From: Clostridiaceae bacterium Marseille-Q3526
Lineage (GTDB): Bacteria > Bacillota > Clostridia > Lachnospirales > Lachnospiraceae
Direction: 5' to 3'
Assembly: GCA_018223375.1 (NCBI GenBank)
Contig: JAGTTS010000003.1
Coordinates: forward strand, 62,001 to 126,000
DNA length: 64,000 nucleotides
Shown: in pieces, positions 26,217 through 34,137 of the stretch
Layout of the letters: each line of letters begins with the position of its first letter
How positions within the stretch are numbered: the stretch's first letter is position 1
Program-made: the position numbers and the translations under genes
Notes under the pieces: generated by a model
What the model saw: the letters and a program-made list of their open reading frames with translations, nothing else
Told to the model about the DNA's origin: nothing
Database searches by the model: none

Positions 26217-27662
26217 TTAGCCCATAGGCGGGACAGGAGTCGGCCTGGAGCGGTCGAATACCTCTTCTACATTAAACAGATCATCTAAATGCGTTTTTGT
26301 AGGATTAGATTCCGGCAGATCATAGTACATCCGGTAGCCGTCCAGATTCCGGCGGCCCTGGCGCATGTGATCGGTACCGATCTGCACATAATACTGGGAA
26401 GAATCTACATTACAGAAATAGCGGAATCCCTTAGATTTCAAATATTGGAATCGCTCATTGTCATCCTTATATGGACGCCAGTCACTGATATCACTGCCGA
26501 AGGGGAAGAGGATAATATCGGTGCCTCCGATGAGAGGTGCTACCTCTGTATCCCACTTATTCGTATCTGTGACAAAATCTTCCATGGAAATAGCCCCCAT
26601 ATCACGATGCCCCCAACTGTGGCTGGCCAGTTCGTAGCCATCATCCTTCAGAGCCTGAGCAACTTTAGCAGCCTGTGCTTTCTCCTCCTCATAGTTGAAA
26701 TCAGGATGTTCGGCCTGATACTCCGCTGTGCCATAGGAGGCGGCGGTACGGTATCCAAGAATTCCATTGTAGCCGGTGAAGGCTAAAACTGCCTTAGCTC
26801 CGCGGTAGGAAAAGTCAGGGTGTTCCTCAATAAACTCATCTAAGAGAGGAACCAGATCGTAAGCGCCTACAGAGATGCTGCCATCGTCCATCTTCATTTC
26901 GCAGACAGGCTTTCCGTCTTCCCCTACAACAATGCGTGATGCAAAGCCGTCGCCGTCCATATATTCATAGTAGCACACATCATCCTGGGACATGACAAAG
27001 GCCTGTTTTCCAGGCGGAAGCATAATATCCCCTGCTTTAAATACTGGATTTCCATTTTCGTCTGTGGTTTCATAGGCAATGTCATGAAGCCGTACAAGAA
27101 CGAAACCACGGTCATACATAGACTGGAGAATCTTCTCAAATTCATCCTTCGTGGTCATCATCTGGTTGTATCCGTTCTGCTTCCTGTCTCCGTCGAAAGC
27201 TTTGGAAGTGTCCATGATCAGAGAGTGGAAGAAAACATGAGTTACCTTAGAGGGATCAACCCGTACCAGAGTGGATTTGATTTCTTCATATTCAGCGGCA
27301 GCGGCAGCGGCTTCCTTCGTATCCTTAAACTTCTCGTTTCCTGTAAGGAGAGCGATTGCTCCGTCATAGTCGTAGCCTGCAGCCAGACGCTTCGCCTCGT
27401 CCAGCAGATTCTGGAGCTCCTGCTCCTCTGTAAGAGGCTCCGTCTCCTCTGGCGTCTCGGAGGCCTGTCCTCCAGGCGCGTTGGAGGGAGAAGCGGGAAG
27501 AAGGGTAGGAAGGCCGCCATTGTTCTTAAAGAAGAAAATACCGCCGGCTAACAGAATGAGAGCCAGTACGGCTCCCGATAAAATAAGGGGAAGGTTATTC
27601 CGGGTGCGCCCCCTGCGCCGCCGGCTCCAGCCCCGTCTTCGTGAATACTGGTTCATAGTCAT
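26217..27662 (-). CDS. Membrane-anchored polysaccharide deacetylase-like protein
   Basis: 481 residues. A basic cytoplasmic N-terminus (RRRGWSRRRRGRTR), one membrane helix (about 26-46), a Pro/Glu/Thr-rich linker, a short helical TPR-like region, then an NodB-like fold with MSQDDVCYYEY (metal Asp pair) and SHSWGHRDMG (metal His). The first HVFFHSLI strand lies near 150. It probably acts on a cell-envelope glycan, but the substrate is unknown. Monocistronic, convergent with the CobW genes. Confidence 0.75.
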   Translation of the reverse strand: MTMNQYSRRRGWSRRRRGRTRNNLPLILSGAVLALILLAGGIFFFKNNGGLPTLLPASPSNAPGGQASETPEETEPLTEEQELQNLLDEAKRLAAGYDYDGAIALLTGNEKFKDTKEAAAAAAEYEEIKSTLVRVDPSKVTHVFFHSLIMDTSKAFDGDRKQNGYNQMMTTKDEFEKILQSMYDRGFVLVRLHDIAYETTDENGNPVFKAGDIMLPPGKQAFVMSQDDVCYYEYMDGDGFASRIVVGEDGKPVCEMKMDDGSISVGAYDLVPLLDEFIEEHPDFSYRGAKAVLAFTGYNGILGYRTAASYGTAEYQAEHPDFNYEEEKAQAAKVAQALKDDGYELASHSWGHRDMGAISMEDFVTDTNKWDTEVAPLIGGTDIILFPFGSDISDWRPYKDDNERFQYLKSKGFRYFCNVDSSQYYVQIGTDHMRQGRRNLDGYRMYYDLPESNPTKTHLDDLFNVEEVFDRSRPTPVPPMG

Positions 27663-27896
27663 ACTCCTTTAGATGTTCCGAAAACAGCTGTGAGATTACA
27701 GTACAGTTTCAGCCGTATATGGAACATTGTTTTTTATCTTATTATAACATATTTGAAAGAAACGTGCCATTAAGGTTTATTACGAATTTTAAAAGTTTTT
27801 GTGATGCTGCGAGAAACAGGCAAAACAGGGAATAAAGAGGGAGGTTCGTTTCATATGCTTGTGAAAGAAGATAAGATGTTCGTTTGGGGGATATGT

Positions 27897-29111
27897 ATGA
27901 AACGAATCCTGGCTTTTCTGACTGCAGTGGTTCTGACAGCAGTGATTCCGGCACAGGAGATTTATGCCCATAGTCCGGGAATTGCGGTGGAGGTTGCAGC
28001 GGCGGCAGAATCAAACGCAGGGGATGGCCCTGTTATCCAGGCGCCAAGCGCTATTTTGATGGAGGCTTCTACCGGAACTGTGATTTACGAGAAAAATGCA
28101 GATGAGGCGAGAAATCCTGCCAGCGTGACGAAGATTATGACGCTTCTCCTGACATTTGACGCTCTGAAAGCGGGAAAAATTAAGCTGACGGATCAGGTGG
28201 TGACAAGCGCCCACGCTAAATCTATGGGAGGTTCCCAGGTATTCTTGGAGGAGGGAGAGGTTCAGACCGTAGAGACATTGATTAAGTGTATTGTCATCGC
28301 TTCGGGAAACGATGCTTCTGTGGCTATGGCAGAGCATATTGCAGGGGACGAGGCCTCTTTTGTCAAAATGATGAATGAGAGAGCCAGGGGACTTGGCATG
28401 GAGCACGCGAATTTTGAGGACTGCTGTGGTCTGACCGATTCTTCCACTCACGCCATGTCAGCCAGGGACATTGCTCTGATGAGCCGGGAACTGATCACAA
28501 AATATCCGGAGATTTTCCAGTATTCTACTATCTGGATGGAAAATATTACCCACATTACCAAGCAGGGCACGAAGGAATTCGGCCTGTCTAATACGAATAA
28601 GCTTTTAAAGATGGCCACAAGCTTTGAGACTACAGGGTTAAAGACAGGTTCTACATCTACGGCAAAATACTGTCTGTCAGCCACTGCAAAGAAGGACGGA
28701 GTAGAGATGATTGCAGTGGTTTTAGCGGCTCCGGACTATAAAGCGAGGTTTGCAGATGCAGTGACATTACTCAATTATGGTTATGCCAACTGCCGTCTGT
28801 ATACAGATAAGGAGGAAGGGGAAATTCCGGAAATTCATGTGGCGGGAGGTGTCAGAGACACGGTGAAGGCCAGGCTTAACGGAACTTTTTCTTATTTAAG
28901 CACAACAGGAGAGGACTTTTCCGGAATAGAAAAAGAGTGGATCTTTGAGACCGATCTGGAGGCCCCTGTCCACGAGGGGGATATTGTGGGGCATCTGTCG
29001 TACCGGCTGGAGGGAAAGGAGATTGGACAGACTGACATAGTAGCCGCAGAGGAGATAGAAAAGGCAGGATTTCTGGATGCGCTGAAAAAAGTAATAGCAA
29101 TGGTTCTTTAA
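27897..29111 (+). CDS. Serine-type D-Ala-D-Ala carboxypeptidase (DacF/PBP5-like)
   Basis: About 404 residues. Signal peptide (about 1-24, ending YAH). The penicillin-binding motifs are present: S-x-x-K in NPASVTKIM, SxN in SGNDASVAM, and KTG in GLKTGSTSTAKYC. A C-terminal PBP5-type beta domain follows (VRDTVKARLNG to the end). It trims pentapeptides of peptidoglycan outside the membrane. The ATG at 27897 directly heads the signal peptide and follows GGGGGA; the longer upstream start is rejected. Confidence 0.9.
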   Translation: MKRILAFLTAVVLTAVIPAQEIYAHSPGIAVEVAAAAESNAGDGPVIQAPSAILMEASTGTVIYEKNADEARNPASVTKIMTLLLTFDALKAGKIKLTDQVVTSAHAKSMGGSQVFLEEGEVQTVETLIKCIVIASGNDASVAMAEHIAGDEASFVKMMNERARGLGMEHANFEDCCGLTDSSTHAMSARDIALMSRELITKYPEIFQYSTIWMENITHITKQGTKEFGLSNTNKLLKMATSFETTGLKTGSTSTAKYCLSATAKKDGVEMIAVVLAAPDYKARFADAVTLLNYGYANCRLYTDKEEGEIPEIHVAGGVRDTVKARLNGTFSYLSTTGEDFSGIEKEWIFETDLEAPVHEGDIVGHLSYRLEGKEIGQTDIVAAEEIEKAGFLDALKKVIAMVL

Positions 29112-29128
29112 TTTTATTTGCTTTATTC

Positions 29129-29157
29129 TTGACAGAACAGATGGTGTTTTGTATAAT
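29129..29157 (+). promoter_or_regulatory. Consensus sigma-A promoter of the DUF1445 gene
   Basis: TTGACA (29129-29134), exactly 17 bases, TATAAT (29152-29157). A perfect match to the consensus, so strong expression is expected. Confidence 0.85.
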
Positions 29158-29241
29158 AAAAACAGAGAAAAATAATAAAAATATGTGAAAAATATACAAA
29201 AAACTAAATGCGCCAGTGATAAAAAACAGGAGGGGAACCAT

Positions 29242-30054
29242 ATGGCAGACTACAGCAAAATGAAACCGGGAGAGGTCAGAGAGCTGATCCGGAAGGGAGA
29301 GATTACCATTCCCACAGCGGGAATGTGCGGCGGCTACGCCCAGGCGAATTTGGTCATTCTTCCTAAAACATATGCAGATGATTTCAGGGAGTTTGCGAGA
29401 AAGAATCCAAAGCCCTGTCCAATTCTGGAAATCATGGAGGGAAGTCCTGAGGTTCACGATATGGGAGAGGGGGCAAACCTGGTCACAGATATTCCCAAAT
29501 ATTTCATTTATAAGAATGGTGTGAAGGTGGACGAGGTCACAGACGCTTCCGCTTACTGGGAAGATGACTTTGTGGGATTTTTGATCGGCTGCAGCTTTTC
29601 CTTTGAGGAGGCCCTGTTAAAGGAGGGCATCGACGTGCGCCACATTTCCATGGGCTGCAACGTGCCGATGTACAAATCCAATATCCAGTGCCAGCCGGCC
29701 GGTGTGTTCGAGGGACCGACAGTGGTCAGCATGCGCCCGATGACTCCGGAGAATGCGAAGAAGGCTTACGAGATCACAGAACGGTATCCCAATGTGCATG
29801 GCTGCCCGGTTCATATGGGCGATCCGGCAGAAATTGGCATTAAAGACATTGCAAAGCCTGATTACGGCGACCCGGTGGAGATCAGAGAGGGAGAAATTCC
29901 CGTATTCTGGGCCTGCGGCGTGACTCCACAGGCTGCAGTAGAGAATGCGAAGCCTCCGATTGTCATTACCCATGCGCCGGGCCATATGTTCATTACAGAT
30001 ATTCCAAACGCTGAATTAAACGATTTCCTGGAAGCGAAGAAGCAGGGGAAATAG
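29242..30054 (+). CDS. DUF1445 / UPF0317 family putative hydro-lyase
   Basis: 270 residues. Family hallmarks are GEVRELIRKGEI, the glycine-rich TAGMCGGYAQANL, FLIGCSFSFEEAL, MRPMTPENAKKAYEIT, and the C-terminal WACGVTPQAAVENAKPP with ITHAPGHMFITD. Relatives include mammalian D-glutamate cyclase. The bacterial role is mostly untested; it is annotated as a hydro-lyase. The ATG at 29242 follows AGGAGGGG. It is driven by a consensus promoter and is convergent with a substrate-binding protein gene. Confidence 0.85.
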   Translation: MADYSKMKPGEVRELIRKGEITIPTAGMCGGYAQANLVILPKTYADDFREFARKNPKPCPILEIMEGSPEVHDMGEGANLVTDIPKYFIYKNGVKVDEVTDASAYWEDDFVGFLIGCSFSFEEALLKEGIDVRHISMGCNVPMYKSNIQCQPAGVFEGPTVVSMRPMTPENAKKAYEITERYPNVHGCPVHMGDPAEIGIKDIAKPDYGDPVEIREGEIPVFWACGVTPQAAVENAKPPIVITHAPGHMFITDIPNAELNDFLEAKKQGK

Positions 30055-30075
30055 ACTGCAGAAAAAAACAGAGAA

Positions 30076-30145
30076 TAAAAAAGCTGAAAGAAGGCGGAGG
30101 GGCGAAAGCCCTGTCCGCCTTCCGGCTGTTCCTGCGGCTTTTTGA
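30076..30145 (+). terminator. Terminator between the DUF1445 gene and the substrate-binding protein
   Basis: AAGGCGGA (30091-30098) pairs with TCCGCCTT (30114-30121) around GGGGC-GAAA-GCCC. An outer AAAAAGC / GCTTTTT pair extends it, ending in T5. Confidence 0.7.
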
Positions 30146-30154
30146 GAAGCCGTT

Positions 30155-31156
30155 TTACAGGACGTCTTTTGCCGCTTCTGAAAACTCGGTTGTCACCAGA
30201 TCCTCATAGGGAACGCGCATATTTAAGGCGCCGGCTTCTTCCAGAATATTCTGGAGCAGGTCAAAGCTCTCCTTCTCAAAAACCGTATCTTTTTTCCAGG
30301 TGTCCTGATCCTTATAACGGCTCACAATGGCGGCGATGGTCTCCACATCCGTCTCTGGGAACTGAGGGCTGATCACAGAGGCAATTTCCTCCGCCGAATG
30401 GGAATTTACATAGGAAAGTCCCTTCTGAATGGCGTTTGTGAAGGACTGAACTGCCTCTGGGTGCTCAGAGAGAAAGCTTTTCTTTGCACAGTAGGCGGTG
30501 TAGGGCACATAGCCGGAGTCTACGCCCAGGGAAGCTACCACATAGCCCTTCTGATCCTGCTCCAGAGCCGTGGCGTGCGGCTCAAATTCTACCGTGTAGT
30601 CGGCGTCGTTTCCCGAGAAGGCGGCTGCAGTGAGACCGAAGTCGATGCTCTTGTCAATGGATAGATCCGTCTTTGGATCCAGCCCGTTTTTCTTCAGAAT
30701 AAATTCAAAAATCATTTCAGGCATTCCGTTTTCACGTCCGCCCAGAACAGTTTTTCCCCGTAACTGCTCCCAGCTGAAATCAGGATCCGGTGTTCTGGAC
30801 ACCAGAAAATTTCCGGCTCTCTGGGTGAGCTGGGCGAAATTGACGGCGTAATCCTCCGATCCTTCCTGATAGACATAGACGCTGGATTCCGAACCCATAA
30901 AACCAATGTCAGCGTCCCCTGAGATCAGGGCAGTCATCACCTTGTCGGCACCTTTGCCGTTGACAAGAGCCAGGTCAATGCCCTCCTCCTCAAAATATCC
31001 CAGCTCAATGGCAGCATACTGGGGAGCATAGAAGATCGAGTGGGCCACCTCGTTTAAAGTGACAGGCGTAAGGCCGTCCGGATTCTGGGAACAGCCGCCC
31101 AGAACAGAGGCGGCCAGAAGAATGGAGAGCGCCCCCTTAACAGCAGATAATTTCAT
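30155..31156 (-). CDS. ABC transporter substrate-binding lipoprotein (NMT1/THI5/SsuA-like), orphan
   Basis: 333 residues. Lipoprotein signal with lipobox LGGCS (Cys22), then an NMT1-like periplasmic-binding fold (APQYAAIELGYFEEEGIDLAL, ADIGFMGSESSVYVYQE). The family binds aromatic sulfonates, nitrate, thiamine precursors and similar ligands; the ligand here is not decidable. No permease or ATPase gene is next to it. Upstream on the same strand lies an IS element. Confidence 0.8.
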   Translation of the reverse strand: MKLSAVKGALSILLAASVLGGCSQNPDGLTPVTLNEVAHSIFYAPQYAAIELGYFEEEGIDLALVNGKGADKVMTALISGDADIGFMGSESSVYVYQEGSEDYAVNFAQLTQRAGNFLVSRTPDPDFSWEQLRGKTVLGGRENGMPEMIFEFILKKNGLDPKTDLSIDKSIDFGLTAAAFSGNDADYTVEFEPHATALEQDQKGYVVASLGVDSGYVPYTAYCAKKSFLSEHPEAVQSFTNAIQKGLSYVNSHSAEEIASVISPQFPETDVETIAAIVSRYKDQDTWKKDTVFEKESFDLLQNILEEAGALNMRVPYEDLVTTEFSEAAKDVL

Positions 31157-31299
31157 AAAATAAAAGCCTCCAGAGGAAAATTTGATACTGTTATTCTATG
31201 CGGAAGGAGGGGAGAAGGTGAGAAATGAAGCCTGTCTTCTGACAGCGGACAGGAAGCATAGGGCATCCGCCAGCCTCGTTTCCAGGGCTGAATTGATAT

Positions 31300-31324
31300 A
31301 AATTAATAGTTTCTTTATTTTTTT
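31300..31324. repeat. Direct repeat flanking the IS element (left copy, 25 bp)
   Basis: The 25 bases begin AAATTAATAGTTTCTTTATT and end in a T run. They are identical to 32389-32413 and abut the IS end at 31326. Confidence 0.85.
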
Positions 31325-31325
31325 T

Positions 31326-32387
31326 GTAGGTTTGTCAAACATTTGTTACACGGATTGTAAATATTCCTGAAGTACCTGATTGGGTGATTTCCATCCCAGT
31401 GGACGCATGGGAAAGCTGTTATAGTCTCTGCGGTTATATACTTTTAGCTGTGCTGCAAAGTCCTCAAAGGAATAGAACAGGTGGGTCGCATAGAAACGCT
31501 CATTATCCTTCCTGTGGCTTCGTTCCACCTTCCCGTTGTGGCGTGGGGTAAAGGGGCGGATGAGTTTGTGGCGGATCCCGTGGAGTTCCAGATGTTTCTG
31601 GAACAGGGTAGGCTTTTCGTTGCGAGAGGTAAAACGGTTGGTAAACTCTGTGCCATTATCAGTCTGAATGCATTCGATTGGACACGGGAAGGCCTTTACC
31701 AGATGTTCTACAAACTGGGCGGAAGAATAGGTGCTGTGCTCCTCAAATGCTTCCACAAAACGCCAGCGGGAGTACTCGTCAATGGCCGTGTACTGGAAAA
31801 ACTGTTTTCCAATGACCTGGGAATTTTTCAGGCAGGCAGAGGGAACAAATTTCACATCAACCTGAATCCGCTGTCCGGGATAATCCATCGCTTCATAGGG
31901 CTTAGGGATGTACTTTGGATTGGGTGGATGTACCGCCATGATTCCTTGTTTTCTGAGAAAACGATAAAGTCCGGAAATGGAACGGGAATAGCCGCGCTGC
32001 CGTAGTTTTACCCAGAAAAAAACTAAACCAGAGTGAGGATTTCTGCGTCGCATATGTCGGATTAGTTTGATTTCATCATCTGTATGCTGATTGGGATGGG
32101 AATGAGGTCTGCGGGAGCGTTCGCGGAGGGAGTCCCAGGAGCCGTCATAGCGTCGTTTCCAGCGGTAAATGTACTGCCGGTTCGTTTTATATTTGATGGC
32201 AGCTTTGGTAACACCAAATTTTTCAGCATATTGAATCAGAGATAGACGATACCTCATATCTTGTGTTATAGTAGACATAGCAGAGAACTCCTTTATGTGA
32301 TTTTTGTTGTGGTGACTAAAATATAACACAAAGGCAGCGTCTCTGCTTTTTAAATATTCAGTTGTAACACATGTATTGTAATCCTAC
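31326..32387 (-). mobile_element. IS481-family-like insertion sequence, about 1062 bp
   Basis: The ends are GTAGGTTTGTCAAACATTTG at 31326 and, on the opposite strand, GTAGGATTACAATACATGTG from 32387. Both continue TTACA, giving an imperfect terminal inverted repeat of about 25 bp. It encodes one DDE transposase and is flanked by a 25-bp direct repeat. Confidence 0.85.
31346..32278 (-). CDS. IS481-like DDE transposase
   Basis: About 310 residues. An N-terminal HTH (FGVTKAAIKYKTNRQYIYRWKRRY) is followed by an rve-type integrase core. The DDE residues are in IQVDVKFV, IQTDNGTEF and HNGKVERSHRKD. The ATG at 32278 has AAAGGAG upstream and is preferred to the longer frame from 32329. The gene appears intact, so the element may be active. 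Confidence 0.88.
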   Translation of the reverse strand: MSTITQDMRYRLSLIQYAEKFGVTKAAIKYKTNRQYIYRWKRRYDGSWDSLRERSRRPHSHPNQHTDDEIKLIRHMRRRNPHSGLVFFWVKLRQRGYSRSISGLYRFLRKQGIMAVHPPNPKYIPKPYEAMDYPGQRIQVDVKFVPSACLKNSQVIGKQFFQYTAIDEYSRWRFVEAFEEHSTYSSAQFVEHLVKAFPCPIECIQTDNGTEFTNRFTSRNEKPTLFQKHLELHGIRHKLIRPFTPRHNGKVERSHRKDNERFYATHLFYSFEDFAAQLKVYNRRDYNSFPMRPLGWKSPNQVLQEYLQSV

Positions 32388-32388
32388 A

Positions 32389-32413
32389 AAATTAATAGTT
32401 TCTTTATTTTTTT
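32389..32413. repeat. Direct repeat flanking the IS element (right copy, 25 bp)
   Basis: Identical to 31300-31324. The right copy runs into TTGCTA, a possible -35 box for the TrpR-like gene, so the insertion sits at the edge of that promoter. A dyad TTTAG-tatg-CTAAA (about 32432-32445) lies just after. Confidence 0.8.
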
Positions 32414-32486
32414 GCTATGGACTTCAGAACTTTAGTATGCTAAAATTAGAAACAGGAATCATATTGATAGAGAAGGAGTTGCACCT

Positions 32487-32801
32487 ATGAATAAAAAGAT
32501 AAAGACAGAAGCAGTGGATCATCTGTTCCAGGCGATTCTGGCGCTGAAGAGTCCGGAGGAATGCTACAGCTTTTTTGAGGATGTGTGTACAGTCAATGAA
32601 ATTCTTTCCTTTTCACAGCGCTATGAGGTAGCGAAGATGCTTCGGGAAAAGAGAACTTATCTGGAAATTGCGGATAAGACAGGGGCTTCCACAGCTACCA
32701 TCAGCCGTGTCAACCGCTCTCTGAATTATGGAAATGACGGATATGACATGGTGTTTGCACGCCTGAGCGGAGATGCGGCTCCGAAGAAAGAAGAAGAGTA
32801 G
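32487..32801 (+). CDS. YerC/YecD family TrpR-related regulator
   Basis: 104 residues. TrpR-superfamily helical fold with the DNA-binding pair TYLEIADKTGASTATISRVNRSL. It contains FQAILALKSPEECYSFFEDVCTVNEIL, a typical YerC N-terminus. Probably a DNA-binding repressor; its effector and targets are unknown. GAAGGAG RBS. The dyad overlapping its own promoter suggests autoregulation (inference). Confidence 0.88.
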   Translation: MNKKIKTEAVDHLFQAILALKSPEECYSFFEDVCTVNEILSFSQRYEVAKMLREKRTYLEIADKTGASTATISRVNRSLNYGNDGYDMVFARLSGDAAPKKEEE

Positions 32802-32827
32802 GACAGGATTATTTCCTGTCCTTTTTT
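32800..32827. terminator. Terminator between convergent genes
   Basis: GGACAGGA (32801-32808) pairs with TCCTGTCC (32814-32821), followed by T6. It overlaps the end codons of the DUF1836 gene on the other strand. Confidence 0.75.
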
Positions 32828-33459
32828 CGTTTCCCGTCAGAAGAAGTTTCCTGTCTTAATTCTTCAGCAATCAGCTCGATCATCTGCTTTTTCAGGTATA
32901 CGTCAAAGGCCAGCTCGCATACGAAAGCGAACAGCCGTAAATATTCCCTGTCTCCTGCGTCTGCATGTTCTGTAAATTCCGGAAAATTCTCATCTGAAAA
33001 GGTCTCCATGGCAGAGGCAAATTTCGCCTTTACATCCTCTACCAGACGCCCTCTCTGCTCCGCCTCCAGGGAGAAGATCTCCTCGTACAGCCGGGCCAGC
33101 TCAGGCCGGGATCCGGGGGCAAAGCAGCGCTCGGAAATAGGGGAGAGCAGCTGTTCAATATCCCGGAGGGAAAGCACATTTTTAAAATAATAGATAAAGG
33201 TCAGAAGCAAAATGTGATTTCTGGAGTATTTTTTCTTTTCCGGAGGGGGCAGAAGATTGTTTTTTGCATAATTATTAATCATGGTTTTGGTAAGGGCCTT
33301 TTCCTCTCCGGGCTTTAAAGAGGAAGCCAGATGGGAGTCCATAAAGGTAGTCACTTGATCCATGTACAGGTTAATATCTGGAATGTCGGCGGTGTTAATC
33401 CGCGACAGACTGTCAATAAAATTCATCAGATCATCGAGTCTCTGTTCGTTCGTCTTCAT
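32809..33459 (-). CDS. DUF1836 domain-containing protein
   Basis: 216 residues. The central part (TKTMINNYAKNNLLPPPEKKKYSRNHILLL) is the MerR-like winged-helix segment that defines DUF1836. It is followed by an all-helical C-terminus and a basic tail (KRKKDRK). No tested function is known to me. It is probably a DNA-binding regulator. Its promoter holds a 15-bp palindrome in the spacer. Confidence 0.82.
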   Translation of the reverse strand: MKTNEQRLDDLMNFIDSLSRINTADIPDINLYMDQVTTFMDSHLASSLKPGEEKALTKTMINNYAKNNLLPPPEKKKYSRNHILLLTFIYYFKNVLSLRDIEQLLSPISERCFAPGSRPELARLYEEIFSLEAEQRGRLVEDVKAKFASAMETFSDENFPEFTEHADAGDREYLRLFAFVCELAFDVYLKKQMIELIAEELRQETSSDGKRKKDRK

Positions 33460-33480
33460 AGTTTGTCACCTCGTAGTTAT

Positions 33481-33509
33481 ATTATATAGTATTCAATACT
33501 AGATGACAA
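33481..33509 (-). promoter_or_regulatory. Promoter of the DUF1836 gene with palindromic operator
   Basis: Minus strand: TTGTCA (33509-33504), 17 bases, TATAAT (33486-33481). The spacer contains TAGTATTCAATACTA (33487-33501), a perfect palindrome around the central base, ideally placed for a repressor. Confidence 0.75.
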
Positions 33510-33523
33510 GATAAAAAATTTTC

Positions 33524-33552
33524 TTGACTTAAATCCGATTTCGGACTAAAAT
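33524..33552 (+). promoter_or_regulatory. Promoter of the marR-exporter operon
   Basis: TTGACT (33524-33529), 17 bases, TAAAAT (33547-33552). Confidence 0.8.
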
Positions 33553-33572
33553 GGGGAAAGCAAGTCCGAAAT
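33538..33572 (+). promoter_or_regulatory. Probable MarR operator
   Basis: ATTTCGGACT (33538-33547) and its exact complement AGTCCGAAAT (33563-33572) overlap the -10 box and transcription start. A further half-site-like AAATCCGATTT lies at about 33531-33541. Binding by the MarR protein encoded just downstream would block transcription. Confidence 0.7.
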
Positions 33573-33594
33573 CATACTAAACGGGAGGGGTTTT

Positions 33595-34137
33595 ATGGAA
33601 GAGAATTTTGCAGAAGGGAAAAAAGAGAAGGAAGAAAGCTGCAGACCGCTGATCCGGGACGCTGGACGGTATGGCCTGGATGGAACATCAGGGCAGGAGC
33701 TTCGGGAATTTAACCGCCTTTACAAGAGACTGGATGACCTGTACCACAGTCTGTCTCTGAAAATGGGAATGTCAGACAGCACCTTTATCATTCTTTATAC
33801 CATTGCGGAGCTGGGGGACGGATGTTCCCAAAAAGAGATCTGCGAACAGGTGTCGATCAGCAAGCAGACGATCAATTCCTCCATCCGGAAGCTGGAGGGA
33901 AGCGGCGTCATCCGCCTGGAAAAGGGAACCAGAGGCAGGGAGCTGCACATCCTCTTAACTGAGGCCGGAAAACAGATCATAAGGGAGAAGATTTATCCCA
34001 TTATGGAGGCGGAGGATCGGGCTTTTACTCATATGCCGGCAGAAGACAGGGCGGAATTTCTGCGGCTGAGCCGTCTGTATGTAGACGAGATGATTTGTCA
34101 GACGAGACCGTTTTTGTCTGAAGAGGAGGATGCATGA
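33595..34137 (+). CDS. MarR family transcriptional regulator
   Basis: 180 residues. Winged HTH with GCSQKEICEQVSISKQTINSSIRKLEGSGVI as recognition region, a wing (EKGTRGRELHILLTEAG), and flanking dimer helices. The N-terminal 30 residues are polar and extra. It is expected to repress its own operon with the ABC exporter and release on binding a toxic ligand. Its stop overlaps the exporter start by four bases. Confidence 0.9.
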   Translation: MEENFAEGKKEKEESCRPLIRDAGRYGLDGTSGQELREFNRLYKRLDDLYHSLSLKMGMSDSTFIILYTIAELGDGCSQKEICEQVSISKQTINSSIRKLEGSGVIRLEKGTRGRELHILLTEAGKQIIREKIYPIMEAEDRAFTHMPAEDRAEFLRLSRLYVDEMICQTRPFLSEEEDA

